NCBI GenBank assembly: GCA_016933955.1
Contig: JAFGTT010000026.1
Span: 1-64,000 of the forward strand
DNA length: 64,000 nt
DNA from: Candidatus Zixiibacteriota bacterium
GTDB taxonomy: Bacteria > Zixibacteria > MSB-5A5 > GN15 > PGXB01
Direction: 5' to 3'
In this document: in pieces, positions 43,318 to 52,149 of the stretch
Numbering within the stretch: the first letter of the stretch is position 1
Layout of the letters: each line of letters opens with the position of its first letter
The notes under the pieces: model-generated
Told to the model about the DNA's origin: nothing
Database searches by the model: none
The model's input: the letters and a program-made list of their open reading frames with translations, nothing else
Program-made: the position numbers and the translations under genes

Positions 43318-44754
43318 CTAAAAAATATCAGCGGAAAATTTATAAATCTGAGCGGCTTTATCGCGATAACTGATTTTGGGTAATCCCGCCTTGAGACAGG
43401 TCTGCTCCAGGAAGGTCGTTAAATCCCAATTATTCTCGGTGGCTACCTGCGGGAGGAGCAATCCCGAATGAGAACCGAGAATAACCATCAGCCCGTCCCG
43501 GCCAATCTGGATATCATTCAGGTCGGCAACACGGGCCAGCGGGGATAAGGCCGAAATTTCGATCTCCAGATGATCCAGTTCATCCTCCGATAGAGGTACG
43601 AATCGCGGATCTCCGAAGGCCGCCTCACGGGCCATCTCAAGAACCGTTTCATAAAGAGGTTTGGCGGCGCGGATCATACCGATACACCCGCGTAGCATAC
43701 CCCGTATTTTCAAGGTCACGAAGGCTCCCCGGTTTTCTTTGAGAATCCATGATTCAGGCTCGCGGTACTGCGGCTCCCGACGCTTCAGAGCGGATCGGAT
43801 GGATTCAACGGCCAGTTCTCTTAAATAGTCTTTATCGGTTTTGGTCAGAACATTGGGCTTCTTCCGAAGCGGTGTTCCCATGACATGATTCCGCTGCGGA
43901 GCCTCTTTGGATGAGACGACGACGGCCGAAAGGTAACCAACGACTTCCGAGAAATCCCCCGTAGTCTCCCCTGAAGTAGAATAGCCGGTGATTACCACTT
44001 TTTCACCACCCAACTTTCTTGAGGCCATAAGAGTTGCCACTACCGGACCGCCGCCGCAGGCTTCACCCCGTCCCGAGGAAAGGATTCCCAGTAATTTATC
44101 AGTATCATACTCCTCTATCGCTTGCAGGATATTTTTATCCAGTCGACGGGCCTCTTTTTCATTATGGAAATGGGATAAATCGGTGGAAGCCACAATCAGG
44201 CAATTCTGTTTTGATAGCACCGATGCCAGAACTTCACCCAGGGCAGAACAGGTAGTTTCTTCCTGGTCGCCCATAACAATGGCCACCAGCCGGAACTTGC
44301 CAAGCACCTGCTGTAAAAGCGGCAGTTGTACTTCGAGAGCGTGTTCACCCCGGATTGAACCGCCGGTATGACCCTTATTGGAGCGGTAAACCGCGGGATT
44401 GATTGAACTTATAGCTTCGGATAATTTGCGGTCGATTTCCAGTTCACCCAGGGGAGTCTGATAGGCCCCCCCATCATAAACGGAAGCCCCCGCGAAAAAA
44501 ACGGTATGGGATGGTGAAATAACCACCACCGTATCATAATTGTACCCCTCAAGCTGCTTGTATGCCCGGGCCGCCGTCAGCCCCGAATACATATATCCCG
44601 CATGGGGGGCAATCACCGCTATCGGCCGACCGGTGAGAGGTTTTTTATCAGCCTTGGAAAACAACTCGGCGATGGTCTGTGAAAGAGCAACCGGATCGCC
44701 GGGATAAAATGCGCCGGCCACGGCCGGCCGTCTTATTTCCAAATTATTTTTCAT
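43318..44754 (-). CDS. MEMO1-AMMECR1 fusion (AmmeMemoRadiSam B and A)
   Basis: This 478-aa protein joins two domains. Residues about 8-280 are a MEMO1-type dioxygenase-like domain with IRRPAVAGAFYPGDP, APHAGYMYSG, SPSHTVFF and STDLSHFH. Residues about 300-478 are an AMMECR1 domain with ESWILKENRGAFVTL and LRGCIGMI. These two are partners in the AmmeMemoRadiSam gene set, whose reaction is still uncertain. The radical-SAM member is not beside this gene. The fused order B-A is known in several bacterial groups. Confidence 0.92.
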   Translation of the reverse strand: MKNNLEIRRPAVAGAFYPGDPVALSQTIAELFSKADKKPLTGRPIAVIAPHAGYMYSGLTAARAYKQLEGYNYDTVVVISPSHTVFFAGASVYDGGAYQTPLGELEIDRKLSEAISSINPAVYRSNKGHTGGSIRGEHALEVQLPLLQQVLGKFRLVAIVMGDQEETTCSALGEVLASVLSKQNCLIVASTDLSHFHNEKEARRLDKNILQAIEEYDTDKLLGILSSGRGEACGGGPVVATLMASRKLGGEKVVITGYSTSGETTGDFSEVVGYLSAVVVSSKEAPQRNHVMGTPLRKKPNVLTKTDKDYLRELAVESIRSALKRREPQYREPESWILKENRGAFVTLKIRGMLRGCIGMIRAAKPLYETVLEMAREAAFGDPRFVPLSEDELDHLEIEISALSPLARVADLNDIQIGRDGLMVILGSHSGLLLPQVATENNWDLTTFLEQTCLKAGLPKISYRDKAAQIYKFSADIF

Positions 44755-44825
44755 ATCAGTTCTTCTAATCCAAAACCCGCAACAATGTACACAAATTGAT
44801 TACGCTTGTAAACAGGAGAAATGGC

Positions 44826-44864
44826 AAAAAAGATGGGCGGCCTCTCCATTATTGAGAAGCCGCC
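44826..44864 (-). terminator. Terminator after the SPFH gene
   Basis: GGCGGCCTCTC (44837-44847) pairs with GAGAAGCCGCC (44854-44864), with one mismatch. A6 at 44826-44831 gives T residues on the minus strand after a short gap. Confidence 0.75.
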
Positions 44865-44902
44865 TTAGAAATTGAGTTATTTCAATATCGTTGTTTGTCT
44901 AA

Positions 44903-45841
44903 TCATGCCGCCGGGGTTGATGCCGCCTTTTTATCGTTCTTGATCCCTTCGACCATTGCTGATAGCGCCCCGATTATCCCGCTGGCCTCGTAAGGAAGAA
45001 ACAATTTATTGGCCGAACCCTGAGCCAGGCTGGGCAGCATCTCGAGATATTTCAGGGTGATCAGTTCCTGATCCGGTTTACCTTCATGAATAGCCTTAAA
45101 GACATTCAATATAGCCTCGGCCTGTCCTTCGGCCACCGCCACCTGGCGGTATTTTTCCGCATCGGCCCGTTTCCGAACTGCCTCGGCCTGACCCTCGGCT
45201 TCCAGAATGGCTGATTCCTTGCTTCCCTCGGCCCGGGTGATGGCCGCCTGTTTTGACCCCTGAGCCTCAAGAATAGCCGCTCGCTTATCACGCTCGGCCT
45301 TCATCTGACGGCTCATGGCTTCGGTGATATCGACCGGCGGATCAATCCGCTGTATTTCCACCCGGTTGACCTTGACCCCCCACTTATCGGTGGCGGTATC
45401 GAGAACATCACGAAGCTGGGCGTTGATTGTATCACGCGAGGATAGCGATTGATCCAGATCCATCTCGCCGACGACATTACGGATATTGGTCTGGGCCAGT
45501 TTCGAAGCCGCCATGATATAATTATAAATCTCGTACTTGGCCCGCACCGGATCGGTCACCTGACAATAGATAACACAATCCACCTCAACACTGACATTGT
45601 CCTGGGTGATAACCAGCTGTGGCGGCACATCAAGCACAATCTCACGCATATCGACTTTCTGGACCGTATCAAAAAACGGCAGAATCAAATTAAGACCCGA
45701 ATCCAGAGTTCTCTGGTAACGACCCAGACGTTCCACCAATCCTTTTTCGTAGGGGCGGATTATCCTGATTGACATGGCGCCCAGAATAAACGCCAAAACC
45801 ACTATTACGGCGACAAAGGCTAATGCTTCCATTTTATCCAT
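44903..45841 (-). CDS. SPFH/stomatin-family membrane protein
   Basis: This 312-aa protein has an N-terminal membrane helix (about 5-25), an SPFH/band-7 domain (about 26-190) with [18 protein letters not shown] and [16 protein letters not shown], and an Ala/Glu/Arg-rich coiled coil (about 190-255). Such proteins form large rings on membranes and are often paired with NfeD. The NfeD gene is 26 bp upstream, which supports a membrane microdomain or protease-control role (QmcA-like). Confidence 0.93.
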   Translation of the reverse strand: MDKMEALAFVAVIVVLAFILGAMSIRIIRPYEKGLVERLGRYQRTLDSGLNLILPFFDTVQKVDMREIVLDVPPQLVITQDNVSVEVDCVIYCQVTDPVRAKYEIYNYIMAASKLAQTNIRNVVGEMDLDQSLSSRDTINAQLRDVLDTATDKWGVKVNRVEIQRIDPPVDITEAMSRQMKAERDKRAAILEAQGSKQAAITRAEGSKESAILEAEGQAEAVRKRADAEKYRQVAVAEGQAEAILNVFKAIHEGKPDQELITLKYLEMLPSLAQGSANKLFLPYEASGIIGALSAMVEGIKNDKKAASTPAA

Positions 45842-45867
45842 CCTTTCCTTTTATCTTCCCGGTATTT

Positions 45868-46296
45868 CTATTCCTGTTTCGAGACCTGAAGCCGGGCCCC
45901 GATAACTTTATTTACCTTAATTTTAACTCCTTCATCGATAACATCATCGGCCAGAGCCTGCCAGACCTGACCATCAACCCGAACCTGACCGATATCATGG
46001 GCAGGATCAATCTTTTTGGTCACTACTCCGGGGCGGCCAATCATAGCATCGGCATTGGTCGGTTGCGGTGAAGGTTTGGTTATTTTCCTGGCCAGCGGCC
46101 GAGTTAAAGGGATCAGGATTATGGAAATCCCGGCAAAGACCGCCGCCTGGACCAGGTAATTATCGGTAATCAGAGCCGTTATGGCGGCCCCTATGGAACC
46201 GGCCGTAAAACAGGCAAAAACCAGGCTGGGTGTGCCAAGCTCGATAATCAAGAATATTACCGCCGCGGCCAGCCAGAGCCAAAATATAGTGGGCAT
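45868..46296 (-). CDS. NfeD-like membrane protein
   Basis: This 142-aa protein has three membrane helices (about 4-25, 28-45 and 50-68) and a C-terminal OB-fold NfeD domain (about 85-142) with DAMIGRPGVVTKKID and GQVRVDGQVWQA. It is the short NfeD form without a serine-protease domain and is the usual operon partner of SPFH proteins. Confidence 0.92.
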   Translation of the reverse strand: MPTIFWLWLAAAVIFLIIELGTPSLVFACFTAGSIGAAITALITDNYLVQAAVFAGISIILIPLTRPLARKITKPSPQPTNADAMIGRPGVVTKKIDPAHDIGQVRVDGQVWQALADDVIDEGVKIKVNKVIGARLQVSKQE

Positions 46297-46550
46297 AAGA
46301 TACTCCTTTCTATTGAAAACTTTTATTTCCTTCCGGATTTAACTTAAAAAAAATCTTCGATATATATACCCGGTTGTATTTCGGCTATTCGAAAAAATCA
46401 GTAACGCTCAATGAAAATCGTTTAAGTGCTTATTTGTCAAGAAGAAACATAGATGGAAACGGTGGCCCGGCTATTAAAACCGGAATTGGTAAATATCCAA
46501 TGGCTACCGGTTAATTAATCTTCGAAAGCAAACGGCGTTAAAACCGGCTG

Positions 46551-47090
46551 TTAAAACTTGCCCCAAACGGTGTCGATATCAGCTCCATCGGTACCCAAAA
46601 AGGATCCGAAATCCATTTTCTCAACATAACCTTCAGATATGTAAATAAGAAGTTGTTTGAATTCCCGCAATCCAATATAACCCGTTCGGGCGCCTTTGAG
46701 TTGGCCCTGTTTATTAAAAAAATAATGTGACGGATAACCCTCAACCTGGAAGACTTTTATCAGGTCCCCGGAGCTAATTCGACGGCCCATGAAATCGGTG
46801 GAATCGAGAATCTCCGGCATCACCGAAATACTGGTAATATGCTTGTTCATGTATTCGATAATTTCCGGGCGGTCAAATACATTCGCCGTCATACTGGAGC
46901 AAATCGGACTGCCTTCGGAATGGAAATAAAGGTAGATGGGATTGGTGCCGAAGGGGAACACCGGCAGGGCCGAACGGGCGTCAAGCCAGGCCACCCGATC
47001 CTTGATATCGGCCGGAGTCTTTTGACTGCCCCCACAGGCTATTTGCATCAGGCCAAGTATAATGATTATTTTTAGCAGTAGCTTCGACAT
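46551..47090 (-). CDS. Thioredoxin-fold lipoprotein with SxxC instead of CxxC
   Basis: This 179-aa protein has a lipoprotein signal (LMQIAC, Cys19) and a thioredoxin-like domain with IYLYFHSEG, the redox position SPIC (61-64) and a cis-proline segment VEGYPSHYFF. The first Cys of the usual CxxC is Ser, so a normal dithiol exchange is not possible. It may act as a monothiol, bind a ligand, or be structural. It lies upstream of nothing obvious in its operon, 254 bp before the nfeD-SPFH pair. Confidence 0.75.
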   Translation of the reverse strand: MSKLLLKIIIILGLMQIACGGSQKTPADIKDRVAWLDARSALPVFPFGTNPIYLYFHSEGSPICSSMTANVFDRPEIIEYMNKHITSISVMPEILDSTDFMGRRISSGDLIKVFQVEGYPSHYFFNKQGQLKGARTGYIGLREFKQLLIYISEGYVEKMDFGSFLGTDGADIDTVWGKF

Positions 47091-47135
47091 AACGAAAAGG
47101 CTATGAGGTCGACCGACCTCCTACTTACATGATGC

Positions 47136-47330
47136 TCAACTGAATCCCGATGTCGGCTTGCAGGTTCCACAAGATGAATTGGATTTTAAGGCGTTGGATG
47201 CAAATGTGGAAAACTGCTTGACCGTATTTTGGGATTGGCAGTGCGGACAGGTAACCGTTACCGTCGAAGAAGAGACCAGTTCCTCGAATTTCTCGCTGCA
47301 ATCCAGACAGGTATATTCGTACATCGGCAT
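47136..47330 (-). CDS. FmdB-type zinc-ribbon protein
   Basis: This 64-aa protein has the FmdB start MPMYEYTCLDCSEKFE with Cys8/Cys11 and a second pair Cys28/Cys31 (TCPHC), plus a C-terminal Cys54-x2-Cys57. FmdB-type ribbons are small putative regulators or metal-binding proteins. It begins 2 bp after the stop of the small UGA-containing gene, so the two are co-transcribed. Confidence 0.9.
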   Translation of the reverse strand: MPMYEYTCLDCSEKFEELVSSSTVTVTCPHCQSQNTVKQFSTFASNALKSNSSCGTCKPTSGFS

Positions 47331-47332
47331 AA

Positions 47333-47521
47333 TTATTTCACTCCACTCATGGCCACGACTGCACCGGCAACCATTCCCAGCACCGCCGCCAGGGCAGTGT
47401 TACACATCAACGCTCAGGTTACTCCAACCCTGGCATAAATAAAACTCATACCGGCCCCGGCCAGTCCACCCAATATAACGCCGAAAACCAATCTGACAAG
47501 CGGCTTTTTATTTAATGCCAT
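47333..47521 (-). CDS. Two-helix membrane protein with in-frame UGA (selenoprotein candidate)
   Basis: Reading from the ATG at 47521, the frame gives 35 codons of a basic start plus one helix (LVRLVFGVILGGLAGAGM), then TGA at 47414-47416. It continues in the same frame for 26 codons as a second Gly/Ala-rich helix, ending at TAA 47333-47335. Around the TGA it reads GVT-UGA-ALMCN, so a Sec or Cys there would pair with a Cys four residues on. The two-helix shape resembles DUF6132-type proteins with a Cys-bearing loop. The start lies inside the end of the DUF302 gene (14-nt overlap) and the stop is 2 bp before fmdB, so one continuous gene fits the operon. The alternative is a nonsense mutation of a Cys codon. 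Confidence 0.5.
47358..47398 (-). promoter_or_regulatory. SECIS-like hairpin after the in-frame UGA
   Basis: On the minus strand ACTGC pairs with GCAGT. After one mismatch CT pairs with GG (one wobble) and GGCGGC pairs with GTTGCC (two wobbles), closing a 13-nt loop that begins GG. The loop starts 29 nt after the TGA. Published descriptions of bacterial SECIS elements ask for a loop of 3-14 nt, 16-37 nt from UGA, with a G in its first two positions; this fits. The region is GC-rich, so chance pairing remains possible. Confidence 0.42.
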
Positions 47522-47894
47522 CAATCAACCCTATAAGCTGTCTTTCCACCTCGACCGCCATATTGTCCAATCCGGTATCAGGCATCATTTCAGCGATCAT
47601 TGACGGCCGGACCAGAGTCATCAGTGTTTTGTCACCCTCGGGCCGCACCACTATTTTGCAGGGCATGAACATCGCCACGTTGATATCGTTCTTGATTGCC
47701 TGATATGCGAAACCGGCATTACACAGTTCGTAGATTTTCAACGGCGCAACCTCGAATCCTTTTTCCGCCAGTGTTTCCCGGACATTATGAATCGTCAAAA
47801 CCCGGAATCCCTTGTCCTTCGAGGTGCTTTCAAGCAGACGGGAGACCTCATTAAATGATTTATTCGAAACAACCGTGTAGGCCATTTTATCCAT
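47508..47894 (-). CDS. DUF302 protein
   Basis: This 128-aa protein matches DUF302 over its length, with YTVVSNKSFNEVSRLLE, FRVLTIHNVRETL and the conserved CNAGFAYQAI and FMPCKIVV segments, each with one Cys. The domain is found beside sulfur and redox genes, but its reaction is unknown. It starts 3 bp after the OsmC stop and its end overlaps the small UGA-containing gene. Confidence 0.9.
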   Translation of the reverse strand: MDKMAYTVVSNKSFNEVSRLLESTSKDKGFRVLTIHNVRETLAEKGFEVAPLKIYELCNAGFAYQAIKNDINVAMFMPCKIVVRPEGDKTLMTLVRPSMIAEMMPDTGLDNMAVEVERQLIGLIDGIK

Positions 47895-47897
47895 GGG

Positions 47898-48317
47898 TTA
47901 ATCCTCGATGATTTCATATGACGTAATAATATTGGCCACTCCTTTGAGAGAAAGACTCACCGAACAATATTTCTCCTCGGACATCTCGATCGCCTGTTCA
48001 ACCTTTTGCGGGTTAAGATTATTTCCCCTCAGAATAAATTTTACCTCAATCCGATTGAACGGTTTTGGATACTGCTCCGGTTGATGTCCTCTGACTTCGA
48101 TATCGAGTCCGGATACCTGCTGTTTCATTTTTTTCAGAATATTGAGAACATCGACTCCGGTGCATCCGGCTAATCCGAATAAGACCAGTTCGACCGGATT
48201 ATAACCGTTTTCATTACCTCCTGATTTACGGGAGGCATCGGTGGCAATCGGGAGACCGAAAGCCGAAACACCTTCGAATCTCATACCGCCCGTCCATTTA
48301 ACTCTGGTCTCGAACAT
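47898..48317 (-). CDS. OsmC/Ohr-family peroxidase-like protein
   Basis: This 139-aa protein has the OsmC fold with the two peroxidatic Cys positions: Cys52 (in FGLAGCTGVDVLNILKKM) and Cys118 (in EEKYCSVSLSL). Such enzymes reduce organic hydroperoxides using thiols. It heads the OsmC-DUF302-small protein-FmdB group, which suggests a redox or sulfur role for the whole operon. Confidence 0.9.
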   Translation of the reverse strand: MFETRVKWTGGMRFEGVSAFGLPIATDASRKSGGNENGYNPVELVLFGLAGCTGVDVLNILKKMKQQVSGLDIEVRGHQPEQYPKPFNRIEVKFILRGNNLNPQKVEQAIEMSEEKYCSVSLSLKGVANIITSYEIIED

Positions 48318-48435
48318 ACCATCATCCCCAATTTTCTGTTATTTTATAATGACTTTATTATAGGCATTGTTCCCTAAAAAACAAAGTTTTAACCGTCCGA
48401 ATAGACCCGTATTGGGACTATTCCGGCAGTGATTA

Positions 48436-50505
48436 TTATAGGGGGAATCTGAATGGGTTGAGTTGCCGCTTGAGTTCATCAGGTGTCCGTGCGGGCCTTT
48501 GACAAGCAAAATCACGACAAACATAGGCAATTGTGGTATCATTACCACGACCTTCAAGAAGCGGGATGGCCTCATCTCCCCGGTCCGAAACGACTATTAC
48601 CCGGTGCGGCAGGTAATGCCTATAAATGACATCCATAAGGACTGTTCTATCCTGTCTCCCTACCACGACTATTTCCGTTTTGGGCGAATATCTGAAATCC
48701 AGAGCTGTTACGGCTGATATCAAACCCGATGGCATTCCGATCATATTACCCGACAGGAGCTCAAGAGATTTTTCAGCCTGCTTTGCAAAAGTTTCCCGGC
48801 CAGTAATATCGGCCAGTTTAAGGAAAACCTGGATAAGAATCGAGCCCGGGGCCGGCAGGGCTCCATCGCCAATATCCCTGGGCCGCATGAAATGATCGGA
48901 TTGATTGGCCGGGGAAAGAAACAGGTTCCCGGATTCATCGGAGAAAAGATCAACGGCCTCCCCGGCCAGACCCGCCGCCATATTAATCCAATCATAATCA
49001 TAACTGATTTCGTACAGATCGATCAGCCCGGCTGCCAAATAAGCGTAGTCTTCGAGAAACAGCCCCGGCGAAATCACTCCCTGGCGATAGGAATGAATCA
49101 GTTTTCCATCATGGTACAAATTTTCTTTTATAAAATCAGCGGCCTTCAGCGCAACTTCACGATAACGGATATTACCTGTTACCTGGTATCCCTTAGCCAG
49201 ACCCGATATGGCCAGACCGTTCCATGAAGTAAGAATTTTATCATCAGTGACCGGTCTGACTCGTTTTGACCGCACCTCAAAAAGAATCTTCCTCGACTCA
49301 TCGATTACTTTTTCGAATTGCCCATCATCTAAACCGAAGCCGGTTTTATACTCAATTGAACTATTGTCAATATTGGGGATGTTGGTGTTTCCCTCAAAAT
49401 TACCTTTCTCGGTAATATTGAAATAGTGACAGAAAATGTCAGATCTATCACCCAGTAAACGCTTAATTTCGGCCCTGGTCCAGACATAAAATCGCCCTTC
49501 TTCGCTCTCACTGTCGGCATCGATACTGGAATAGAAACCGCCGGAACCATCCTTCATTTCCCGAATCATGAAATCGAGCGTTTCCCTAACAATTTTCCGG
49601 TAAAAGTCCTTTTGGGTCAGTTGAAAGGCTTCGCTGTATACGACCGCCAGCATAGCATTATCGTAAAGCATTTTCTCAAAATGCGGTACCAGCCAGAGGG
49701 AATCGGTGGCATATCGATGAAAACCTCCGCCGATCTGATCATAAATGCCGCCGCGGGCCATTGAAGTAAGAGTCTGCTCGATTGCCGCCAGAATCTCCGT
49801 CCGCCCCGAATTGGCATAGATTTTCATCAGGAAGGAAAGCTCGGTCGGATGTGGGAATTTAGGGGCATTCCCGAATCCGCCATGAATCCGGTCATAATTA
49901 TTTAAGAGCGATTCTGCGGCCAACATCACAATAGAGCGATCCGGCAAAACGGAATCAGTACTCGCCCGGTATGACGATTGCAAGGCCGTCACCAGTCGCC
50001 CGGCATAATCCTCAATCCGCGCCCGATCGGTCTCATACATCTCGATCAATTCGGTAAGCAGGCGTTTGAATCCCGGACGGCCATAACGATCTTCGGGCGG
50101 GAAGTATGTCCCGGCGAAAAAGGGTTTCAGATCGGGGGTTAAAAAGACCGACATCGGCCATCCCCCCGAACCGGTGACAGCCTGAGTGGCGGCCATATAT
50201 ATCTGGTCGAGATCCGGCCGCTGCTCCCGATCAACTTTGATGGAGATAAAATGCTCCCTTAGAATTTTGGCAATCATCTCGTCTTTAAAAGATTCCCGTT
50301 CCATTACATGACACCAGTGGCAAGACGCATAACCGATTGATAGAAAAATCGGTTTGTCCTCCTTTCTGGCTTTCTCCAGCGCTTCCTCCGACCATGGATA
50401 CCAATCCACCGGATTATGGGCATGCTGAAGCAGATATGGAGAGCTCTCCCTTATCAGATGATTGGTGTATTTATATGTATCCTTAACTTGCGAATTCAAA
50501 TCCAT
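48436..50505 (-). CDS. Thioredoxin-domain (DUF255) protein, YyaL/SPATA20-like
   Basis: This 689-aa protein starts with the diagnostic [17 protein letters not shown] and a thioredoxin-like domain with CHWC (Cys62, Cys65). A long (alpha/alpha)6-barrel region follows (about 190-560), with [15 protein letters not shown] and [22 protein letters not shown], resembling N-acylglucosamine 2-epimerases. The family is widespread, but its substrate is not settled. It is a single gene, 118 bp before the OsmC group on the same strand. Confidence 0.92.
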   Translation of the reverse strand: MDLNSQVKDTYKYTNHLIRESSPYLLQHAHNPVDWYPWSEEALEKARKEDKPIFLSIGYASCHWCHVMERESFKDEMIAKILREHFISIKVDREQRPDLDQIYMAATQAVTGSGGWPMSVFLTPDLKPFFAGTYFPPEDRYGRPGFKRLLTELIEMYETDRARIEDYAGRLVTALQSSYRASTDSVLPDRSIVMLAAESLLNNYDRIHGGFGNAPKFPHPTELSFLMKIYANSGRTEILAAIEQTLTSMARGGIYDQIGGGFHRYATDSLWLVPHFEKMLYDNAMLAVVYSEAFQLTQKDFYRKIVRETLDFMIREMKDGSGGFYSSIDADSESEEGRFYVWTRAEIKRLLGDRSDIFCHYFNITEKGNFEGNTNIPNIDNSSIEYKTGFGLDDGQFEKVIDESRKILFEVRSKRVRPVTDDKILTSWNGLAISGLAKGYQVTGNIRYREVALKAADFIKENLYHDGKLIHSYRQGVISPGLFLEDYAYLAAGLIDLYEISYDYDWINMAAGLAGEAVDLFSDESGNLFLSPANQSDHFMRPRDIGDGALPAPGSILIQVFLKLADITGRETFAKQAEKSLELLSGNMIGMPSGLISAVTALDFRYSPKTEIVVVGRQDRTVLMDVIYRHYLPHRVIVVSDRGDEAIPLLEGRGNDTTIAYVCRDFACQRPARTPDELKRQLNPFRFPL

Positions 50506-50648
50506 ACTTCAATCCTTCGTCGTTCCGACCAATACTTGACCGGGGACGCTTGTCATAATATTCAATGACCCGAACAAGTGCAAAATCCCGCCATATTTAT
50601 TGATATAAACCGGAGGGATATTTTAATGTTCCGAAATAATGTTTAATA

Positions 50649-52118
50649 TCAGTCGATATTCAAATCGGTCGAGAGAAAAAGAGAGATGGTCGCTTTAAAG
50701 AATGGGATCGTGCGGTTATCACCGGCTTGATTATCATAGTCGGTGACTCTCTTCAAGCCGCCATTAAAATCCATAAACAAATGATCGAAGTAAAAACCTG
50801 ACAGATAAATCGTACCGATTACGGTTTTTTCGACCGTACCGGAAGGAAAAGATTCATGGTAATCACTTTCCATTTCAAGCCATGGTTCGGTCCAGGGATC
50901 ATCGTACCGCCCCTCTCCCCGGCGCTGGTATGTCAGAGCGATAGCCGCCTTTTGATGTGATTCAAACCAGTGGGTCAACACAAGATTCACGCGATCAAAA
51001 TCCGGTCCCATCGGATAACCGAGTAGTTCGCCCCGGTTTTCATAGCGGTTGAGTTCCAGTTTTTGATTATAAGTTCGGTTGGCGATCCGAACATATTCGA
51101 TCTGCAAATCAATGAAATTAAAAAGATCGATGGTATGCACACCGGCCAGCCAGGCGATTTCCGGCGGTTCCCGGTCACCGGGTTCGTCATCATCGATCTG
51201 AAGATCGTCAACCAGTACCTGACCATATAATTTATGCCGGTTGTTGATATACCAGCAAAGATCCAGACCCAGGAAGGTATTGTCGTCGGTATTGTCGTTG
51301 AGTTGCACGGCATGGTAAAATAACAGGGGATTGAAATACGACAATGACAAACCGCGTCCCATCCCGCCATAGATTATAGTCTCGAATAAACCCAACTGTA
51401 AATTGTCATAAACTCTGAAATCAATACGATGTCCGGCAAAATAACGGTTTTCATAGACTTCGATTGAGTCGGTTAAGAGAAGGCTGGAATTCAACTTCCC
51501 CGTCTGAAAAGTGAAACCCAGTCGGCCCCACTTCAGACGAAATGAAAGAGCATCCATCGAACGAGCGGTCGATGATAAAATCAGGGAATGAGCGACCGGG
51601 CCCCAGAAGGATGAGTAACGACCGACAATAATATCGATTCTTTTGGTGGAATAGGCTATATAGGCATTTTCCGTTTCCCCCCCGGCACCATGCCATATTT
51701 TGCCGGTGTAATCGGGATTGTCAGCCAGCGCTTCATCTATCAGGAAATTACCATATACAAAGACATTCTTAAGCGGTCGGGCGGCCAATCCGCCCCGGAA
51801 TGATTGATACACCCTTCCCCGAATATCGTCCGCACCACGGAAATTCCCAGCCGCGAAAAGAAAAATCGTCAAGCTATTTTGATCGGGATGATTGAGAGTT
51901 TTAACCAGGGGATTGTTGATCCGGATAGTCTCGAAATCGTACGGTCCGACATTGTAATTATAATTATAAAAACCGGAACCAATTTCCTCGTGACGAGCGG
52001 ATTCGTATAGAAATCCATATTCGGGCTGATTGACGGGAAGAAACAGGGCCGCCTTAAGTGATATGGCCAGACAGACAATAATTATGGTCAGAAACAGTAT
52101 TTTCCCGAGATATTTCAT
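50649..52118 (-). CDS. Wzi/capsule-assembly-like outer-membrane barrel
   Basis: This 489-aa protein has a signal peptide (about 1-25) and long alternating strands. The segments IDIIVGRYSSFWGPVAHSLILSS and MDALSFRLKWGRLGFTF resemble the central part of Wzi-type capsule-assembly barrels. It closes the polysaccharide locus (31 bp after the sugar transferase), which supports a surface-attachment role. A true Wzi would be expected to hold capsule at the outer leaflet; that function is inferred. Confidence 0.7.
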   Translation of the reverse strand: MKYLGKILFLTIIIVCLAISLKAALFLPVNQPEYGFLYESARHEEIGSGFYNYNYNVGPYDFETIRINNPLVKTLNHPDQNSLTIFLFAAGNFRGADDIRGRVYQSFRGGLAARPLKNVFVYGNFLIDEALADNPDYTGKIWHGAGGETENAYIAYSTKRIDIIVGRYSSFWGPVAHSLILSSTARSMDALSFRLKWGRLGFTFQTGKLNSSLLLTDSIEVYENRYFAGHRIDFRVYDNLQLGLFETIIYGGMGRGLSLSYFNPLLFYHAVQLNDNTDDNTFLGLDLCWYINNRHKLYGQVLVDDLQIDDDEPGDREPPEIAWLAGVHTIDLFNFIDLQIEYVRIANRTYNQKLELNRYENRGELLGYPMGPDFDRVNLVLTHWFESHQKAAIALTYQRRGEGRYDDPWTEPWLEMESDYHESFPSGTVEKTVIGTIYLSGFYFDHLFMDFNGGLKRVTDYDNQAGDNRTIPFFKATISLFLSTDLNID

Positions 52119-52149
52119 CGGCTGTCCTATGCCTGGTCGGCATGATTGA

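Noticed and set aside
47136-47521. Genome-wide recoding of TGA as an explanation for the in-frame UGA
   Set aside because: TGA is used as a normal stop by other genes here, for example the VOC-nitroreductase, the EamA gene at 6475 and mcsA.
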